Origin: Paramacrobiotus metropolitanus
Taxonomy: Eukaryota > Tardigrada > Eutardigrada > Parachela > Macrobiotidae
Direction of reading: 5' to 3'
NCBI RefSeq assembly: GCF_019649055.1
Contig: NW_026570313.1
Span: 434,001 to 498,000 of the forward strand
DNA: 64,000 nt
Shown in pieces: positions 32,811 to 45,537 of the stretch. Made by a program: the position numbers and the translations under genes. The notes below the pieces were generated by a model that was not told the origin of the DNA, ran no database searches, and worked only from the letters and a program-made list of their open reading frames with translations. How positions within the stretch are numbered: position 1 is the stretch's first letter; the number at the start of each line of letters is the position of its first letter.

Positions 32811-33761
32811 CTTCCTGGTGTGAGGTGGTAGCAATAGCCACACACAATTTATTTTCCCCGACAAAGTGCTTAATGGCAAGACCGCAGCATATGGCAGTTT
32901 AACAATGTTCGCAATGACCATTTTCTAAATCTCGAGTTTTCTTTATCAAGCAAACTAAACATCGCCTGCAGTGCTTTCGATTGTGCTGTGGCCGGATTAC
33001 CGCGCGAAGCCAAAGATGCCGGTGGCCACGTGTCATGCGTGCGTGCGTAGCACAGCTACTGATACAGTTGTTTAGTAGATGCATACCTACATACCTCATC
33101 TGTGACCTTTTCATATGTATCGAGCAACCGGACAACGTCAATGTCAGAGGCCAACTTAATGCAAAAATATCGTCCGCATAAATTCTATATCTTGCAGCTT
33201 TTAAAGCTAAGACAGCTTGCTTTATTAGCGATATCTTCTAAGAAGCCGAAGAACAGGAAGAAAAGTAAATAATTTTTGACGGACTGAAAGTTTAAGTACG
33301 AGTTACTTTGGCCTGTTCCCGCTTGATGTGGTATCACGTATAACATTGTACGAGTATATGCACGAACTCACAAAAATTAATGGCCTTTGTCGAAGTCTTG
33401 CTTCGCCTTGCTTAAGATCCGCCATCCGTATTTCCTTTTGTTTTACGTGGACAATTGTCTGACCTTGTTATGGCTAAGTGGCTTAGGAAAATCTTTTCAA
33501 TTTTCTGTATACAACATCAAAAATTTGATAGGAGGTCATGCTCAAAATACGCTGAATAGTAAAACTGGGGCAAATGACGCGTGGCGTTCACAGGGAAACG
33601 GTTCGCTTCGTCAGTGCCCTTCAGCAAGCGACATGTGTTGTGTTTGCTGAAAGGTGTACATATTTTATGCTGACGATTACCTCTATACAAGTCTATTAGT
33701 AATTTTGAATACGTGTCCCATAGGATTTTCCATTATTGCCTATCTTCATACAGTCGCTGTC

Positions 33762-36700
33762 ATGAACAATATTCCGTTGTACTTCTTCCGCGGTCCAATG
33801 TCCGGACCTCGCGAAATGAATTGCGGGAACACAGTGATAGTGGAGCGTGACAACGGAGAGCGATGGCTGGGATACGTGCAGGATATTGATGGCGACCTCA
33901 TGTTCATTGATTTCGACTGCAAAAAGGTTGCCGCCGACTGGATTCATTCGCGCCACGTGCGAGCACAGCGCTTCCTGACTGATGATTGGGAGCTGCGGCG
34001 CTGGATAGAAGAGCAAATAGAAGGTATCGGCAGCTGTGGCGTGCAGGTGGCGCTGCGCCACACCAAGTACGGACCACACATTTACCGCCCGGCCAGTCTG
34101 CTGACACAGATGACATCCATGGGCGCATTCTACGTCAAACTGGACGACGTGACTCCGCCCCAGTATGCGGTGGTGCATCTGTGGCAGATTGCCACCAACA
34201 TGGACCAGACTGTGAACGAGCCGCCGCTGCCCGGGATAATCCGCGGATTGTATTACCGCAAGTTCACCGTACCCTTTCCGAATGCCCATCTGATTACGAA
34301 GCTGGACTTGGAGGCCATACGGAGATGCGTATGCCAGACCGCAGCAAATCAGCCTACAGTTTTGATGTCTGAACATAGTCGGTTCTGGAAGAACGTCAAA
34401 GCGGACACTTCGTACCGCTTCTACGTCCGCGTTACAGGAGACTCCTTCTATTTTGTCTGCGGCCAACTGAACTCCGAACAATCTACCTGGCACGGGAAAT
34501 GGAACGAAGATACCCTCATAAAAGCATGTGCGAGCTTCTATCCCGTTCCGTCAATGCTAGATGAGGCAATGGGGGATCTTCAGCCGAAGTTAATGTTAGG
34601 TAAGTAACTCCTAGCAAAAATTGCGATTCTGTATTTTAAAAATCACAAATACAAGTATTCAGTTCAGCATGAACACAGACAAATATCGTTCAAAGGAACA
34701 GATATTTTAAAAGCAGCAGATGTTCTATTGTGTTTGGGGGAAAAACTGGCACAGTCAGCAGCGATGCTGCTCTGACTATTTGCACCTTACATGCTCAGGA
34801 GTCACTCTGCTGTATTTTGGTTAGCTTTCATGCTACTTTGTTAAGTTTGTTTCCCATTATTTTATTTTGTAGGAGAAACATTGCTACATAAAACGTATTT
34901 ACCGTTTACCTTTTTATGCACGGGTTGGTAAGTACTGGCAGTTATGGCTGAGGCAGTCAGAACTGGGGTCCAAACGTCCCCCGTACGCCACAGCCATGAC
35001 CACCGGTCACATTTTATTGGACTTTAGGCAGAAAAGATGGAGCTAAGAATTCTGCAGTCAAACCTTATGGTTTGGCTAAACAAAGCCATTTTGCAAAAAA
35101 TTTTTAAAATTGTTGAAATTTTGGAAGTTCCAAAAAGCTCCCACTAGTGCTAGAACGTTTAAGTAATCTTAAATTTCTATCGCTAAACTGTGGTCCGAGT
35201 TCACACAATTTGAATTTTTCGGGACACTTTTTCTCTCGAAATATATTCTCTGCGTGCTCTACATGTTCCCTCTAAGTGTAGAAGTGCCTGCAAAGGTCAC
35301 GACAGTGAATATCCAGAAAGGTGGCCCGCCGCACGAGAACGAACCCGCATATTTAAGCGAGAAGGAACCTTAGCAGCGCAGCCCCATCCGTTGAATCTGC
35401 AGAACGATTGCTGACATTACATAGCGTATTTTCAGGATATCGTGACGGGTGGATTGCTGACGTGGCACCTCCTGTTCTGGCTGAGATTCTTACGAGTCTG
35501 GATCTGCATACTCGATCACGAGCAAAAAGGTATAACCGGGAAACGAATATTGCTCCAGTCTTTAAGTATCTCGTAAGGTGGACCAATAGAGCGGACCTCC
35601 ATAGAACAAATTACGTATGTCTACAGTTCTCGAATGTTTTGTTTCTTTCTCTGAATACAGCTTTGTAGGTTGTGAAAGAATTTGTAGGTTGTGTGTTTTC
35701 TACATCTACCGGGTGGCTGAACAAAGTGTCGGTCTACCGTTTTGATTCGTTTCACGCGGGACTGTTGCCATATCGTTAACCACTGTAGTAAGTCTCGTTC
35801 GACAGGGATTTTCGCTAGTCAAACATCAACAAAACAGTTTAGAAAAAATTAAGCCGTGCTCGTTTGCAATGTGCAAATTTTCCCTGTCCCAAGTTGCAAT
35901 TAAACATAGAATCTCGTGGCATTTTTTTTCCCGTATGGACTTTTTGAATTTTTTCAACTGTATCGCCTAGAGAAATACATTTTATCCTAATAGAAAAGCA
36001 TGCTGGTTGCGCTGAGCGAGTTATGCCGTCTGCGCACTTCGTGGCTTTTCCAAAAAGTGCCGGTTTTATTTGATTTTTATGAGTAGTTTTTGTTAATGAG
36101 ATTTTTGGCTGCACGACAGATTGCAACAAAAAAGGCGGGGTTAACATTTGAATGCACATAGGTAACACGTCGCTCTTGCAGAATCAAAATTGAAACAGAT
36201 CAGCTTTTAAAGCGCTGGTCAGGAAACTTGCGGATTTCACGAGAATTACTCATGCGGAGTTTCCGTTCTTTCATGTATTGAGTGACAACAACGTGAGCTA
36301 AATTGATGCCCTTAGTTGAACAGCAAAAATTTTGGTTTGGAAATGGGTAAATTCAAACTTTCGCTTCCAGGACATCCTCCAAACTGCTAGCGCGTACGCT
36401 GAGTGAATGACATTTACGTCGTCTTCACTCGCACCGTGATGCAGTGAAACTGCTTAACTGTATTAACAACATTTATGAATAATAAGTAATAGCATGCTAA
36501 TATAATTGCAGCAACCTTGATTACAGGGTATGCGCGCTGTGGCTCCAGCTGCTATCCGAACATCGGGCCCACCGACACATCACGATCGACTGCTCTATTG
36601 TGATTCAAAACGAACTGCCTCCGTTGATATACGATGACGTCTACAGCTTCGTTTGGGGCTTAAACCAGGCGGTAACCAACCACACCGACAGTCTGACGCT

Positions 36701-37430
36701 GCTGAATAGCGTTTCCTGTCCTAAACTGACCACACTGACGGAGTTTGTAGTGGCGTTATTAACCGCTAAGCAGGCCCAGTTGAACTACATCCTTGTCCGG
36801 GACGGCCAACCACGCGCTGCTATCACTCGGTCAGCTTTTGACGAGGATATTAGTACTCGGCGCTATGGATACTTAACCCACTTCGCGATCGTCAGTCGCC
36901 GGCTGGTTCTGCGGCATTACATAGTGAAGGATTTGGCCGACTACTGGTCTATGGTATCGTTCTTTGGTTATGGCGACTTTCCTCAGGAGGATGCCGGCTT
37001 CATTAGACGAAGCGCGTTCGCTACCCACCGTAAACTTTGCATCACGATTCGATATTTGAAGCTGCGATTCACGGATGATGACGACGGTATGTTCCGGCAG
37101 TTTCTGTTAGCAGCAGAGATGAGCTGCTCTCCGCTGGACCAGTCGGTTTACGAGCGGGTTCGGGCCGTGCACGCCCGCTGGGTGGACAAACTGCAGTATC
37201 CTGATCAGTGGCGCCGCATTCGACAGTTCCTTGGGCTGTAGGTTAACGACAGCATCTTCGGCGTGGACTCTAACGCAAAGTTGATATGGTGATAATTTTG
37301 CAGGTACAGCGGTTTCCATTTAGATGGCAGTGTGCGCTACTGGACGGATGTAGACCTGAGACTGCTGGATGTGTCCAGTCTGACTAAACTAGCAGTGGCA
37401 GCTGTTAACGCGCATTTTAAGGCTGCTTGA
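33762..37430 (+). CDS. F1: four-exon F-box protein with Tudor/SH3-like N-terminus, intact
   Basis: Exons inferred from three copies: 33762-34599, 35436-35529, 36527-37237 and 37304-37430, all GT-AG with matching phases, giving 589 residues. Residues 15-60 read GNTVIVERDNGERWLGYVQD followed by a DGDLMFIDFD strand, which resembles a Tudor/Agenet SH3-like barrel. Residues about 287-333, across exons 2 and 3, read PPVLAEIL, SLDLHT, then RVCALWLQLL and HITID: the spacing of an F-box (Leu/Pro start, VCxxW core). F-boxes bind Skp1 in SCF ubiquitin ligases. The C-terminal 230 residues have LRR-like hydrophobic spacing and would be the substrate-binding part. The start is the ATG conserved in all copies. 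Intron 2 is about 1 kb against 144 and 208 bp in F2 and F3, because of an insertion. Confidence 0.7.
35690..36450. other. Insertion of unknown origin in F1 intron 2
   Basis: F2 and F3 have short second introns, so roughly 750 bases here are extra. It contains a 109-codon minus-strand frame (35839-36168), Cys/Lys-rich, that I cannot assign. No clear terminal repeats were found. Confidence 0.4.
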
Positions 37431-38229
37431 TAAACATGCGTAACAATGCCACAGGTTATGTTCTGCTTCATATGCTTTATTTGTTTTGGTTACGAACGAT
37501 TAAGAAGAAGTCGATCGGCAAAAAAGCTCTATTTCTCTATAAATTTACAAAAAATACCGTTGGATGATTGATAATTTGTTGCACCTCCAGTGCTTCCGTT
37601 ATGCACAGGCAGACATCCATGTAACGAATGTCTGTTCGCTCATACATGAACTTTGTCTAGCTATACATGGATCACATTGTAGCGAGGCTGCGAGAGTAAT
37701 CAAATGGCCGCCTTTTTTAGATTTTGATGGTTAACTGTGCTGTTCAGTGGTTGTTGTTCTGACCGCTTTACTGAGTGGCTCGTCATTATTTTTCTCTACA
37801 CTTTTACCAGCTACATGTCTAAGAGGATAAGATGAAACAGACTTTTCATTAGAGAATTACTTGAATGGATGCTTGCCTAGCGTATAACCTGCTTGTACAT
37901 TCGTGATTAAATGCTTGAAAACGACGTTGCTCAGATTGACTCATCGGGATGGTGCACAGTACACATCATCCCGCTCGTCCTTGTCACGATTAACTCACTT
38001 CCGACTCGGTGTTGAGCCTACACGCGGCAGTGCCGACGTTTCCATGTCCAAACAACATCATGGTACGGTCAACACGGTAACCCAATAGAACGTCGGCATA
38101 GCAGCCCGCGTTAGAATATAACGGTACAACGATGGTGCCATTAGCAAGTGTGTTCAGAACAGAAAATATTCACACGTTCTCCAGACGCATGCTTCTCGTC
38201 CGGCTGCGCCATGGACAAAATTTGATAGC
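37431..38229. other. 3' flank of F1, no gene seen
   Basis: AT-rich, with no ORF of interest and no repeat that I could match. Confidence 0.35.
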
Positions 38230-38645
38230 TTGCCGCGCATAACCCTTACGAGTGGTGCTGCTTTCCGCAGTTACCGGTATACTGCGGCATTTTTGTTAGT
38301 GGCGGAGATGCGTTGTCCTCCGATTGACGCGACCGTCTACGGTCGAGTGCGCTCCATTTATCAGCGCTGGCGGGATAATCTGCATTTTCCTGATCAGTAG
38401 CTCCCCATTCGACGATTACTGCAGTTGTAGGTTGAACGAGAATAGGGCGCTTCTATGCCGGCTACGATTTATACGCTTCTGTGGTACCAGATAGAATGAT
38501 TTGTACTTTTTGTAGGTACCGCGATTTTCTTTCAGATGGCAGTACACGCAATTGGACAAACGTCCAGCTCAAACTGCTTAATATGTCATCCTTTTAGCTG
38601 AATTAGCCTTGGCAGCCATTGACGGGAACTTTTACGCTTCCCGAT
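38230..38645 (+). pseudogene. F-family remnant: end of exon 3 and exon 4
   Basis: 38290-38430 matches the end of F exon 3 (TTTTTGTTAGTGGCGGAGATG, GTCCTCCG, GTCTACGGTCGAGTGCGCTC) and reads VYGRVRSIYQRW before an in-frame TAG where the intact copies have Trp (QW). 38515 onward has a TGTAG acceptor and exon 4 start (TTTCAGATGGCAGTACACGC). Upstream exons are missing. Confidence 0.7.
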
Positions 38646-41600
38646 AAACATGTCGTAACAATGGTGTAATAGACGTTCTTTCTCATATTACTCTCGAATG
38701 TCGTTTACGATTTAAACGTTGTTTACCGAGAAAACGAATTTTGGTCTGAAATGGGCTGTCAGTGGCCTGAGTGGGGAATTTCTGTACTGCGGGGATTTCT
38801 TCCTGCGGGAATATAACGTTGCGGCAATACATATGGATAGATCAGGCGCCGTACATAAGCACCATGTTTAGCCACAAATAAGCCCACAACGCAAAACTCC
38901 AGCCGGGTGTACTTTTTGGGAGGTTGTATGTCTGTTCCATTGAATAGCAAAAAGACCCGTAAACGGGCACTCTCACCCGCGTAGAACACCGAGTATGCTT
39001 TGCGTGCTAGTCCAATCAATACGCTCTGTTAAACGCCAGTAAAATGAGCACAGAATATGCAACACGTAATACAATTGCGAATTACTGTATCTGCGAGTGC
39101 AGCGCCGCCTATTCCGAGCATAAACCTGCTTCATACACAGGGCACAAAATCACAGAACAGCTCCACCGGCTATCGAGCGTTACTCTAAATCGCAGCGTAT
39201 GTAAGTTGGGTCCAAGCAGGCTCCGAGGCACGTGCTACGTCGGTATACTCAGTAGACCCGCATGGGAGGTTAGTCGAGGATTGAACCAGTCAACCTTCGC
39301 AAATGCTGCACAACTGCAGTATTGACAACAACTTCCTGCTTGCACCATTTCTGTTAGCAGAGGAAATTATTGATTTACCGTCGCTTGTGTTTCGATCTCG
39401 GGATGAGTATTGTCTATGGTTCCCTGCTTATTAACAAACGGCCTGTTAGATGACGTACGGAGAATAAGCTTAAGGAAATAGTCATTCCAGCTTTAAACAG
39501 TGCAAGTTGTGCCGCTATCTTTTCTCTCTTGTGTTATTTTCGAATGGCTTTCTGACTATCTGCCATGGAAAGACGAACTCTCCGATATTACTTGCTTAAA
39601 GGTCACTCTTGGGCGTACCAAGAAATCATTACGGAAGCCCTCGTCGTTCTGTGATTCGGCAGTCAGTTTTCCTTGAAATTTGGGATGCGATCCTTACCGG
39701 CATGGCAGACAAATCGGGCAGATCCCAACAATCCGCTCCTGCTGGACGGAATCCTCGAATTCTTTGGACAGGTAAATTTCTGTTTAAGAACCGTTACTTC
39801 AGTTCAGAAAAACTCGTAAGCTGCACTCTTTCTACTGTTTTCTAAATAGCTTGGAAGCTTTACTTTGTTATCTCTGCTGAATGGTACGCTCATCGTTCTG
39901 TACATCTCTGTCAGCGTTCTGAGGAAAAAATGCCCGTTCAAAACGTTTTTTGTATCAGTCTTGAAAATGAGTATAATTTTATTTTTTGGTTTGTTGTTTG
40001 AAGTGATGTTTTATAGGCGTTCCGCACTGGTTGTCCCCACGAGAGTTTGTGAATTTTTTATAATGAATTGTTAATAATTGGTCAATAATTTCCATAGCCA
40101 ATGAATGCCTGTGTGTGGGACGACGTGATGTCTCCATGGGAATCTGTTTCCACTTGGCAAACTAATGCTGATGAAGTCCACCCATCCAGAGCCGCTATGG
40201 GATACACGGGCACAATTGCCATGGTATGCACCAGCGCCATCTTGGGTGTGACCGTGTGCTGCTCGCTGTTCATCAACCGGAACTGGAAGTGCTCGACCTG
40301 GCGTTGGCAGTATCATTTCCACCATTGTCAACGGCTGACAGCGATTTTTGGTTACACTAGCTACGACATTCCGTCGTGCATTGCAACGGTCCTGCGCTGT
40401 CTGCCGCTGCTGATCGGATTGGGTTGCACTGTCGCGGTGTGGCTGGTTGTGTGCGCATTACCAGTCGTGCTTTTTGCAGCGACCATCGTTGTGGTAACAG
40501 TTGAAATACTGGGCACAGTTGCCGTTTTCCCTTCCTGTGTCACTGCTACATGCCTGCTGGCACTGCATTGCCTCGGGAGGTTGTGCGGATTGTGGATGGA
40601 CCGACCTTATTTAGCCCACGTTTATAATAAAATTCAGTAAGTAGCACTTTCCGCATGCAAAATAAAAGTTAGTTGCGCATAACCCTTTTAAAAACATAAT
40701 GTGCCACTTGGAGCTAATATTAGACGCCAAGGTAGCCTTGACGGAACAACCCGGAAGTGCTGATTTTAATGGAGATACTGTCGCAGAATGTTGCAGCTAG
40801 CGCAGCTGTTATGTAGCACCATAAAAAGCTTGAAAATGCCGAGAAAAAGAAAATGCCCGGAAACAGCGAATAGCTGGTCGGGTAGGCGGAGCGCAATGAA
40901 CATAGAGAGACCCGTTCTGACATTCCTAAACACTGAGGTCCCGCAAAATGCATCAGAACGACGCGATGCGCCGCAAATTATAAAAAACTAAAATTATAGT
41001 CAATACCAGTACGGTTAAAACAGAAACCACCAGAAAACACGCCCACCTAGTACAGACCGACCAAGTGCTACCTCCATATGGTATGGTCCTCGCTACCGGC
41101 AGGTCTGAGTCCAGTTCGGCCGGCTCGGCTGAGGTGACGCTCAGGATTGTTTTGAGGTCGGTTTGTCTCCTGTTCGCTCAGTCCGCTGTCCTCACTGTTG
41201 GGGTTAACGTACTGGTTCGATCTGATCCAGGGTCTAAACCGCAAAGTGGGCAAATTCAGTTTTGCTTCGCCTGGTAACAGGTCACGGTCGGGGACGTTTT
41301 GCACAAGGGTTCGGAGTGTCGGCACGCCCATGATCCCGCAAACATAAAAATACGGTGATTCATCCGGGTAATGTTGGACTTCCGGGGAGATTCAGGCAGG
41401 TTATTTACACTGACTGATATCTACATTGACAGAGAAGGATGTTAGAAAATGGTGAAATTCACAATGGTGATGGTGGTGGCTGGCGATCCACTGATAGCTG
41501 GTGGGGATCGCATTGGGTGTGAGGAAACGGGACCAACATCAGCTCAAGACGGCAAGGTGGGTGTAGGCTGGTTTGGCTGGACGACGGTGGGTCTGCAGGT

Positions 41601-42501
41601 CCCTTGAGGAACTGTGTCTGGGATTCATGTCGGCACTGCAGGGACACTTCTTACTCTTCCTGTGCGAGCATCCATCGCGTTCTTTATTGAGCGGTTCAGT
41701 GCATCCTTCAGCAAGGATGAACACTGCTTCTGTGGTAGGCAGGCAGTCCCCGGGGGGCTACAAACGGACCACACTCACGGGTACAGTCGCAAACTCGCAC
41801 CCCATCTAACACACTGAACTGAAACGGATTTTGCAGCCAACGCAGCTGTGCTGTGGATCCGGAACAAGCATGAAAACGTCCCGCTCAAGCCTGCTCCGAT
41901 GTCTGTTATTTGATTCAATCTGTTCTGTGCAGAAGAATGCTGCTTACAAGAAAGATGTCCAAATATCATCTGCTGGAAGCAGATTCCGGAAATGAATTGG
42001 GAACACAACCAAAACGTTCGTCCGCGTTGTGCGTGGAATGCGCGGCTTTTACGCTGGGCTGCTTGGTCGTAATGGTCCACACCTAACATTTGTTTACTGA
42101 GATCCCTATAATGGCTCTTCTGCTTACAACTATCAAGGTGCTACCCGATAAAGTCCTGTGGATGATGGATAACGGCACGGAGTATTGCGTCAGCCAGACA
42201 ACGGTATCAAGTATTGTGCAACTGCATTTGCAATTTTTGTGACCTTTTATGAGCGTGCAATGTAATAACCAACTCATTATTTTGAATGCATTGGCCTAAT
42301 AAAATACTGTCACCTGACGACTTTTAAATTTTCTCCAGTCAAAACGGTTAGGAATGGAAAAAGCGGCTTGAAATTTTTTTATCAATTGATTCATCAAACG
42401 GTTAAAGGAAACCATTCGATACTATCTCAAATCTGTTTCATTTCAAATCATTCAAAACAGCTTAAATCGTTTGGTTGCGCACGGTGCCTAATTACAGGGC
42501 C

Positions 42502-43007
42502 GTGCACCGGCCCGTGCTCAAGTTCGGACTTGGACTCAGACTTGGACTACTAAAACTTGGACTCGGACCTCACTTGGACTTCTTAACTCGGACTTCTAAA
42601 CTTGGACTTGGACTCTTCAACGTGGACTTTTACAACTTGGACTTCTAAACTTGGACTTGGACTCTGCGAATTGGACTTTTTTTATGTTTCTTAAGTATCT
42701 CAGGGTTCTTAGTATTCTCAGGTTTCTTAGGTTTCTTAAGTTTCTTAGTTTACTTAGGTTTCTTAGGTTTCTTAGGTTACTTAGTTTTCTTAGGCATACT
42801 AGTTTTTTTAAAAAGAGAAGTCCAAGTTAGAAGTCCAAGTTTCCAAGTCCAGGTTAGGAAGTCCAATTTGGAAGTTCGGGTTGAGAAGTTCAAGTCCAAG
42901 TTAGGAAGTCCAAGTCCAAAGTTATGAAGTCCAAGTTCAGTCCAAGTCCAAGTTTTAGTAGTCCGAGTCCGAGTTTAAATCCAAGCTTGAGCGCGGGCCC
43001 AGTGCAC
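42502..43007. repeat. Foldback element with tandem-repeat arms, in M3 intron 3
   Basis: Left arm (about 42525-42680) is made of ACTTGGACT-type repeats. The right arm (about 42818-42980) is made of the complementary AGTCCAAGT-type repeats. The spacer (42680-42810) is a run of TTTCTTAGG-type repeats. The outer ends GTGCACCGGCCCGTGCTCAAG-like and its imperfect reverse complement at 42986-43007 close the structure. The design, inverted arms built of short tandem repeats, is like Drosophila FB elements. Confidence 0.75.
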
Positions 43008-43081
43008 CTGATGCACCGCAGTTCGCACAAGGCGAAGCGACGCAATCTAGATGTGCTTTAATATTCCCGGTTGAAACTTAA

Positions 43082-43821
43082 GGGAAGTGGCCCGGTACAT
43101 GGTACCAAATTCGTGTACATGCACAAAATCTTTCACTTTCGCGTACTACCAAGCCCTTTTTTGTCTTGTTTTATGACATTCTGTAACCAGATGATTTGTA
43201 TACCCTGGGGTGAAAATCGTTTGTGCGGGTGAAAATCGTTTGTGCGCGCAACATCCGGTTCGCGAGTTATGGCTGGTAGAAAATTCCGAAAAGTTTAAAT
43301 GCATCAAGGTGTACCAAAAGTCTCATTATGGACCGATCTCTTTCAGATTTTGCATATAAATGCAAATACCTATGAAGAGCGTTTTTACACCGATCCACTA
43401 TTCTAACATGTTTTTCAATTTTGAAAATGTAGTTCAAAAATTTTAAGATTCATTTTAAAATTTGAAAAAAATCATGGTTGTGTGAAATATGTGTGAAATT
43501 TGAAAAAAATCGTCAGTCTGGATCGGTGTAAAAACGTTCTTCAGGGGTATGTGCATTTACCTGCAAAATCTAAAAGAGATCGATCGAGAATGAGACTTTT
43601 GGTACACCTCGATGCATTTAAGCGTTTTAGCATGTTCCACCAGCTATAACTCCCGAACCGGATGTTGCGCGCGAACGCTCAAACGGTTTTCACGCCAGAG
43701 TATACAAATCATGTGGCTAAAGAATGTCATAAAACGAAACAGAAATGTGTAAGGGAGTGCGCGAAAGTGAAAGTTTTCGTGCAAGTACACCAACTTGGCA
43801 CCATGTACCGGGCCACTTCCC
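43082..43821. mobile_element. 740-bp TTAA-flanked foldback element
   Basis: Left end GGGAAGTGGCCCGGTACATG (43082) and right end its reverse complement (ending 43821) are each flanked by TTAA (43078-43081 and 43822-43825). The two arms stay recognisable as inverted copies over about 340 bases each (for example GATCTCTTTCAGATTTTGCA near 43332 and its partner near 43566), around a short AT-rich centre. TTAA duplication is the habit of piggyBac-type transposases. No transposase is encoded. Confidence 0.75.
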
Positions 43822-45182
43822 TTAAAAGCAGTTGTTTTACTGGAAAGGCTTGTCTAATTCCCATTTGGTCTGTTTTGCAGCGGCTAACTCACACCGGTGC
43901 GATGACATCATATTGGGCGGCAAAATTACCATATAATATAACCAACGATGATCCTGTTCATTTCGCGTTCTCACTTGTGCCAGGTGCTTTTCTGATGCTC
44001 GGCAGCGCAGTGCTTCTAATTGCCAGTGGCTTTAAGCTACCCGTTTCGCAGCAGAGCGCTATGGTTGGAAATTTCTGGTTTATTTGGTGGAGTGTTTGGG
44101 CCATGGAGCGACCGGCGAATCCAACACAGAACGGTATATCCAGTGCAGTATAAGTCAGACTGACTGAAACTGCGCGAGTTTTGTCACTATGTAATGTACA
44201 AAGTAGTTCACCTAGTCATAACTTTTAAGCATGATGCGGCAAATTCAGCCACTGAAATCTAACAACTTTATTTTGTTATCTCTGCATAATGCATTCGTCT
44301 GATCGACAGGGCATCGCGTACGATTCCAATTGAAAAAGAAGTTGCCGGTGGAAACCAGGAAAGCAGCAGCACATATACTTTTGCTGATTGCCAAGGTGAA
44401 CCAACCGACAGAGACGCATTAATCGCAGCGGACGTGGCTCACGAGGTTGGCGAGGAATATTCGTGCATGTGTTACCAACTAGGCAACCTTGTCCTGGACA
44501 GCCTCTGGCTTATTCGCCGGGCAGGCAGCTGGTTGCTCCTGCCCTTCCCAATGGCCGAATTCCTGTTGTCCGAGCGTCTGCAGTTGCCGACACTGGTGAT
44601 CGTTCTCTGGGGATACTTTGTCTGGTTATTTACGATGGGCCGAAACCAGCAGACGGCTGAATCACGTAGCGTGCCAACTGAGATGGATCCCCCTGTGGGA
44701 GACGATGTAAAGACTGGCGAAAAGGCTGGAAGAGAAAACACCAAATTAGAAACATGTTGCGGATGCGGGTTCACCTCGTTTATGGTTTATGTGGAGAGAT
44801 GCGGAGGATAATAGAAAGAAAACAATCAGCACGAGTACCACTGATCTACGGAACATGAATTACCCAGCACAGTACCCGGTGAAATACGCGAAGAAGCTGG
44901 GTTATCAATAAATATTACGTGCAACAACGAAAACTTGAAGGACATCAAAAGTCGGCCAAACGGTTGATGTAAACATTTTGTTCATCGCTGGTTTGTTAGT
45001 ACCTTACATTAATCTGCTGATTATCTGCCATGCCATCACACTACTATATTTCGTGCTATTGTATTTACATAGTTTTCGTTTTCGGTATTCTTTAAGGATA
45101 CTTTGTACTCATCCATTTTATTAAAATGTAGTAGAACTGCCATATACGCAATTCATCGTCTAGCTTGTCTCTTCTTTGGCAC

Positions 45183-45300
45183 ATCGTAATATTGCTGCTT
45201 AGTGCTTAGCACACGCAAACCTCGCCGTGACGTTTTCGTTATCGAGCAGCCAAGGTCATCGTCCGCGGCCCAGTTAGTTCGAAATATCGCTCGCAGCATA
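45183..45300. other. Paralogue of the DIRS insertion site (empty site)
   Basis: 45183-45201 is identical to the 19 bases left of the DIRS-like element (54161-54179). 45206-45297 matches the sequence right of it (from 59209), starting with 15 identical bases. Between the two halves only GTGC is present instead of 5 kb. A weaker third copy of the right half lies at 33118-33178. These belong to the duplicated flanks of F genes. Confidence 0.75.
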
Positions 45301-45537
45301 TTGAACCTCGGAACAGAACCAGTCGTGAATAAGAACTTACCTATTCGCCTCTCGAGTTGTCTTACTTTTGCTCCTGATCCGCATCCGTGTATGAGCGCAG
45401 GCGTACATTGCGTACACCCTCGCTATGGCAGTGTGTTGCGTCTTATTGCGCGCCCGCCTTACGCGTGGCGAACGCATGGTGTCCTGCGCGCACCCGCATC
45501 AAGTGGCGGTTACGTGCGCCTTTCTTGCGCTTGCTGC

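Larger units (their letters stand above)
39565..44911 (+). pseudogene. M3: third copy of the membrane-protein gene, stops and frameshifts
   Basis: Exons by alignment: 39565-39771, 40098-40636, 41933-42203, 43881-44133 and 44310-44911. Exon 1 codon 30 is TGA where M1 and M2 have TGG (39652-39654). Exon 2 is fully open. Exon 3 has TAA at 42084-42086 in place of Tyr. Exon 4 has lost one base near 44038, and exon 5 changes frame near 44790 within its Cys-rich tail. Intron 2 has grown by about 800 bases and intron 3 by about 1.3 kb, through two foldback elements. Five or more independent lesions make this a clear pseudogene. Confidence 0.8.

Noticed and set aside
32899-33650. Small ORFs between the F remnant and F1
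   Set aside because: Part of the region (33118-33178) matches the non-coding flank of other F copies, and none of the frames is conserved there.
38070-38098. AACCCAATAGAACG as another CAATA hairpin
   Set aside because: The flanks do not pair (GGTAACC against GAACGTC), so only the short word is shared.
41459-41817. Overlapping ORFs on both strands in M3 intron 2
   Set aside because: Short, mutually overlapping, no motif, and absent from the matching introns of M1 and M2.
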